Shown one piece after another: positions 51,697 through 55,456 of a stretch of 55,456 nt of DNA; the stretch's first letter is position 1, and every line of letters begins with the position of its first letter. The stretch is taken from NCBI GenBank assembly GCA_030652315.1, contig JAUSAX010000074.1, forward strand, positions 1 to 55,456, written 5' to 3'. Source of the stretch: Afipia sp. GTDB lineage: Bacteria; Pseudomonadota; Alphaproteobacteria; Rhizobiales; Xanthobacteraceae. Made by a program: the position numbers and the translations under genes. Under the pieces are notes generated by a model. The model saw nothing but the letters and a program-made list of their open reading frames with translations, had not been told where the DNA came from and did no database searches.

Positions 51697-52482
51697 TCAA
51701 TTCAGATCCAGGTCGATCCACACCGGAACGTGATCCGACGCTTTTTCCCATCCCCTGACGTGACGGTCGATGCCGGCGTCGCGCAGCCGGTCGCTGGCCT
51801 GTGGTGACAGCAGCAGGTGGTCGATCCGGATGCCGTTGTTCTTCGGCCAGGCTCCGGCCTGATAATCCCAGAAGGTGTATTGGCCGGGCTGATCGGACAC
51901 CGCGCGGATCGCATCGGTCAGGCCGAGGTTGAGCAGGGCGCGGTAGCGCTCGCGGGTCTTCGGCAGAAAGAGCGCGTCGCCTGCCCACGCGGCTGGATTG
52001 TAGACGTCGCCGTTGGCGGGAATGACGTTAAAATCGCCCGCCAGCACCAGCGGCTGCTCGCCTTTCATGCGCTCCTTCGAATACTCAAGAAGACGTTCCA
52101 TCCATTTGATTTTATATGGATATTTCTCGGTTTCCGGGGGATTTCCGTTGGGCAGGTAGAGGCATGCGATCCGCAGTGAGCCATTCGCATGCGACACCAC
52201 ACCTTCAAGAAAACGGGCGTGCAGATCGTCGGGGTCGCCGCCGAGGCGCGGCGTGGTTTCGTCGAAACGATACTTCGAGAGCAGCGCCACGCCGTTGAAT
52301 GTCTTCTGGCCGTGGGTCACCACGTTGTAGCCGAGCGCCTCGATCGGCTCGCGCGGAAACGCTTCGTCCACGCACTTGATTTCCTGCAGGCAGACGATGT
52401 CCGGGGATCGCTCCTTGAGCCATGTCAGCAGATGGTCCAGCCGCTGGCGGACAGAGTTAACATTCCAGGTAGCGATCCGCAT
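51697..52482 (-). CDS. xth: Exodeoxyribonuclease III
   Basis: AP endonuclease and 3'-5' exonuclease of base excision repair. The 261-residue protein begins MRIATWNVNSVRQRLDH and has VCLQEIKCVDEAFP (metal-binding Glu), LAGDFNVIPANGDVYNP (catalytic Asp/Asn) and the C-terminal KASDHVPVWIDLDLN with the active-site Asp-His pair. The ATG at 52482 begins the conserved domain; the long open frame upstream is not coding. Confidence 0.95.
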   Translation of the reverse strand: MRIATWNVNSVRQRLDHLLTWLKERSPDIVCLQEIKCVDEAFPREPIEALGYNVVTHGQKTFNGVALLSKYRFDETTPRLGGDPDDLHARFLEGVVSHANGSLRIACLYLPNGNPPETEKYPYKIKWMERLLEYSKERMKGEQPLVLAGDFNVIPANGDVYNPAAWAGDALFLPKTRERYRALLNLGLTDAIRAVSDQPGQYTFWDYQAGAWPKNNGIRIDHLLLSPQASDRLRDAGIDRHVRGWEKASDHVPVWIDLDLN

Positions 52483-52653
52483 GTCAGTTCCGTTAATCCC
52501 GTTAGGCACGTGGGCGATATTTAATGCGTATGCCGTACCATGCTTCAAGCGGCTGTGATAAGTCGAATACAAATAACGCTGGAAAACCAGTACTATGGGG
52601 ATGGGGGGGACGATGGCTGCCACATGTTGGACGGCCTGCTCCTGTGAGACGGT

Positions 52654-53793
52654 ATGATCAAAGATAATTTTAAGAGACGTAGCCTGCTGATTGTCGGCAT
52701 TGTCGTAGCCGCAGTCGCAATCTATTCGACCCGCTCGATGTGGACCGGGAGCGCGACAACCGCGCAAGCGCCGCCCCGTACGCGAACCGTATCGGTTGAA
52801 ATTGCCAAGGCCGAAAAGAAACCGGTCCCGATCGATGTCGATTCCATCGGGACAGTGACGCCGATATCGAGTGTCGCGCTGAAATCGCGGGTCGAGACAA
52901 CAATCGTTGACGTTCACTTTGAGGACGGTGCGCGCGTGAAGGAGGGCGATCTCCTGTTCACGCTGGATGCACGTCAGATCGATGCACAGATCGCGCAGGC
53001 GGAAGGCAATCTGGCCCGTGATCGTACGCAGCTCGCTGCGGCTGAGCGCGACTTGAAGCGTTTCACCGAACTGATCGGGAAGGGCGCGACCACACAGGTC
53101 AATGTCGACAATGCGAAAACGGCGTCTGACAATGCGACGGCGACAATCCAGGCCAATCAGGCCCTTCTCGACAATCTGAAGGTTCAGAAAAGTTACACCC
53201 TGATCAAAGCGCCGATCAGCGGCCGTATCAGCGCTGCGTCCGTCAAGGTCGGAAACTTCGTCCGCCCGGCGGATACGATGCCGCTGGCGGTCATCAATCA
53301 GATGGCGCCGGTTTATGTGACGTTCGCAATTCCCCAGCGCGTGCTGAGCGATCTGCGCGACGCGATGAAGACCGGACAGTCTTCGGTGACGGCAACAATT
53401 CCCGGTAGTGGAAAATCAGAAACCGGCACAATTGCGATGGTTGAAAACACCGTCGATCCGACCACCGGGATGGCGACCGTACGCGGCAAGATGAACAACG
53501 AAAGCGAAGTTCTGTGGCCGGGCATCCTGGTCAACACGAAGCTAATAGTTCGGACCGAGGTGGCGGTCGTGGTCCCGTCTGTCGGCGTCCAGCGCAGCCA
53601 GACCGGGAACTTCGTGTTCATCGTCAAGGACGGCAAGGCGCTGGTGCAGCCTGTGACAGTCAGTCGTACGACTCAGGGCATGTCGGTGATCGACAGCGGT
53701 CTGGAAGGCGGAGAGAGTATCGTCGTTGACGGCCAGTTGCTGCTGACGAACGGCACCGCCGTCGAGCCGCGAAGCCGCAAAGCCGGAGCTTAA
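52654..53793 (+). CDS. RND efflux membrane fusion protein
   Basis: Periplasmic adaptor of a tripartite RND pump, MdtA/AcrA type. The 379-residue protein has an N-terminal membrane anchor or signal (about residues 10-27, LLIVGIVVAAVAIYS), a barrel-sandwich half (VALKSRVETTIVDVHFEDG and LIKAPISGRISAASVKVG), a coiled-coil hairpin between them (about 105-175), and a beta-barrel domain (VDPTTGMATVRGKM). Without an obvious lipobox Cys it is probably anchored by the helix. The pump gene follows after 3 bp. Confidence 0.93.
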   Translation: MIKDNFKRRSLLIVGIVVAAVAIYSTRSMWTGSATTAQAPPRTRTVSVEIAKAEKKPVPIDVDSIGTVTPISSVALKSRVETTIVDVHFEDGARVKEGDLLFTLDARQIDAQIAQAEGNLARDRTQLAAAERDLKRFTELIGKGATTQVNVDNAKTASDNATATIQANQALLDNLKVQKSYTLIKAPISGRISAASVKVGNFVRPADTMPLAVINQMAPVYVTFAIPQRVLSDLRDAMKTGQSSVTATIPGSGKSETGTIAMVENTVDPTTGMATVRGKMNNESEVLWPGILVNTKLIVRTEVAVVVPSVGVQRSQTGNFVFIVKDGKALVQPVTVSRTTQGMSVIDSGLEGGESIVVDGQLLLTNGTAVEPRSRKAGA

Positions 53794-53796
53794 CCT

Positions 53797-55456
53797 ATGA
53801 ATCTGTCGGAGCTTTGTATCCGCAGACCCGTGATGACGACGCTGATGACGGCGTCGATCATCGCGTTTGGCGTGTTTGGCTTCCGGCTGCTGCCGGTGTC
53901 CGCGCTTCCCAAGGTCGACTTCCCGACCATCGCCGTCACCGCGACCTTGCCGGGCGCGAGCGCAGACACGATGGCGGCGTCCGTGGCCGGTCCGATCGAG
54001 CGTCAGCTCTCGACCGTCGCGGGTATCTCCTCGATGTCGTCGAGTTCGTCGCAGGGAACGACCACGATCACGATTCAGTTCGATCTGAACCGCAGCATCG
54101 ATGGTGCCGCGCTTGACGTGCAGACCGCACTGACCGTGGCGCAGCGCCGCCTGCCGGTCGAGATGATCATTCCGCCGACGTTCCGAAAGGTGAACCCGGC
54201 CGAGTTTCCGATCTTGTTCCTTTCGATGAACTCCGAGACGCTGCCACTCTCGACCGTCAATGAATACGGCGACATCACCGTCGGCCAAGCGCTGTCGCAA
54301 ATTCCGGGCGTCGCGCAGGTGCTGATCTATGGCGCGCAGAAGTTCGCCATCCGTGTGCAGGCGGATCCGGAAGCGGCCGCGGCGCGGGGACTTTCCCTGG
54401 AAGATATTCGAACCGCCGTATCGCGCGCCAACTCCTCGACTCCGGTCGGCACGCTTAACGGCCCCAAGCAGGACATCTCGCTGCAGGCGTCGGCCCAGTT
54501 GAACAAGGCCGTCGATTATCGGCAGGTTGTGGTGGCATGGCGCAACGGCTCGCCGGTGAAGCTCGATGAGGTCGCCAGAATCTACGACAGCGTCGAGAAC
54601 GACAAGGTCGCGACCTGGTTCAATGGCCGCAGCGCGATTGTCCTCGCGATCCAGAAACAACCGGATGCCAACACGGTCGCTGTCGTCGACGCCGTCAAGG
54701 CGAAACTGCCCGCGCTGCGCGCCCAGATTCCGCCGTCGGTGACGATGGAGGTGATGTTCGATCGCTCTGTGTCGGTTCGGGAGTCGGTGGCCGATGTCGA
54801 GGAAACCCTGCTGATCGCGGTCGGTCTTGTGATCGTCGTTATCTTCCTGTTCCTGCGTTCGGCCTCGGCGACGTTCATTCCCGCATTGGCGGTTCCGATC
54901 TCGTTGTTCGGCACCTGCGCCGTGATGTATGTGCTGGACTACTCTATCAACAACATGACGCTGCTGGCGCTGACCCTGTCGGTCGGATTCGTGGTGGACG
55001 ATGCCATCGTCATGCTCGAAAACATCGTGCGATATATCGAGCAGGGCATGAAGCCCTACGAGGCCGCCTTGAAGGGCGCCCGTGAGATCGGCTTTACGAT
55101 CTTGTCGATCACGTTCTCGCTGATCGCGGTCTTCATTCCGGTGCTGCTGATGGGCGGAATCGTGGGACGCGTGTTCCGCGAATTCGCTGTCACGATCTCG
55201 GTGGCGATCATCGTGTCAGGGTTCGTCTCACTGACCTTGACGCCCATGCTCTGCGCGCGCGTGCTGAAGGCGCACGATCCGCATCATCGCCCCAACTTCG
55301 TGCTGCGCTGGTTTGAAGTGATGTTCAATTCGTGGCTTCGCGCCTACGAGTGGTCGCTCGATCGCGTCCTGGCCTACAAGTCCGTGATGCTGGTGGTCAC
55401 GCTGGCGACGCTTGGCGCAACCGTCTGGCTGTACATCATCGTTCCGAAAGGTTTCT
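53797..55456 (+). CDS. RND efflux pump inner membrane subunit (partial, cut by window end)
   Basis: Proton-driven RND pump of the MdtB/MdtC (HAE1) type; about 553 of an expected 1,030 or so residues are in the window and no stop is reached. It begins MNLSELCIRRPVMTTLM and has the first helix, the porter domains, and GFVVDDAIVMLENIVR with Asp401 and Asp402, the proton-relay pair of helix 4. PADP-like periplasmic segments such as NDKVATWFNGRSAIVLAIQ are present. Substrate unknown; the adaptor gene is directly upstream. Confidence 0.94.
   Translation, partial: MNLSELCIRRPVMTTLMTASIIAFGVFGFRLLPVSALPKVDFPTIAVTATLPGASADTMAASVAGPIERQLSTVAGISSMSSSSSQGTTTITIQFDLNRSIDGAALDVQTALTVAQRRLPVEMIIPPTFRKVNPAEFPILFLSMNSETLPLSTVNEYGDITVGQALSQIPGVAQVLIYGAQKFAIRVQADPEAAAARGLSLEDIRTAVSRANSSTPVGTLNGPKQDISLQASAQLNKAVDYRQVVVAWRNGSPVKLDEVARIYDSVENDKVATWFNGRSAIVLAIQKQPDANTVAVVDAVKAKLPALRAQIPPSVTMEVMFDRSVSVRESVADVEETLLIAVGLVIVVIFLFLRSASATFIPALAVPISLFGTCAVMYVLDYSINNMTLLALTLSVGFVVDDAIVMLENIVRYIEQGMKPYEAALKGAREIGFTILSITFSLIAVFIPVLLMGGIVGRVFREFAVTISVAIIVSGFVSLTLTPMLCARVLKAHDPHHRPNFVLRWFEVMFNSWLRAYEWSLDRVLAYKSVMLVVTLATLGATVWLYIIVPKGF

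Overview
The window is a chromosomal core segment of an alphaproteobacterium of the order Hyphomicrobiales (Rhizobiales), most likely family Nitrobacteraceae/Bradyrhizobiaceae (Afipia, Oligotropha, Nitrobacter, Rhodopseudomonas or Bradyrhizobium type). The reasons are the high GC content, the protein sequences of BamA, LexA, PpiD, KdsA and the PDH complex, an E1-beta subunit carrying its own lipoyl domain, an LpxI-type lipid A pathway, and short palindromic intergenic repeats of the kind common in that family. Genus and species cannot be fixed from the sequence alone. No rRNA, tRNA, CRISPR array, transposase or phage gene was found.

Region 1 (1-12.9 kb, + strand) is the envelope cluster pyrH-frr-uppS-cdsA-dxr-rseP-bamA-lpxD-fabZ-lpxA-lpxI-lpxB. 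It links translation recycling and UMP kinase to isoprenoid carrier lipid, phospholipid precursor, outer membrane protein assembly and lipid A synthesis. A hairpin splits it after bamA, and a strong two-way terminator closes it against convergent gltA.

Region 2 (13-28 kb, mostly - strand) holds gltA, gltX, then + strand glnS and comEC, then - strand lexA, an outer membrane beta-barrel gene of lower GC, moeA, moaC, trpC, trpD and ppiD. lexA has an array of three LexA half-sites at 11-bp spacing upstream.

Region 3 (28.3-48.8 kb, mostly + strand) follows the conserved backbone tpiA-secG-pyrG-kdsA-eno-ftsB-pdhA-pdhB-pdhC-lpdA, but with many genes between the backbone members: a membrane-anchored ClpP-like protein, a secreted PAAR-like protein, a NIPSNAP protein, a VOC protein, an MFS transporter, queF, a CoA-transferase, an FMN reductase, two small membrane proteins and an exported SGNH-hydrolase-like protein. 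Palindromic repeats lie at several of these junctions, including two tandem hairpins between pdhA and pdhB that contain the pdhA stop codon.

Region 4 (48.5-55.5 kb) has a DUF4337-type protein and a GlsB/YeaQ-type membrane protein, then ilvD overlapping an ExoR-like Sel1-repeat protein, convergent xth, and an RND efflux operon (membrane fusion protein plus an inner membrane pump cut by the window end).

I found no clearly new multi-gene system. The points most worth a second look are the tandem pdhA/pdhB hairpins, the ClpP-like/PAAR pair, the exported hydrolase inside the PDH cluster, the LexA operator array, a CtrA-like box before ftsB, and a ComEC without the metallo-beta-lactamase active site.
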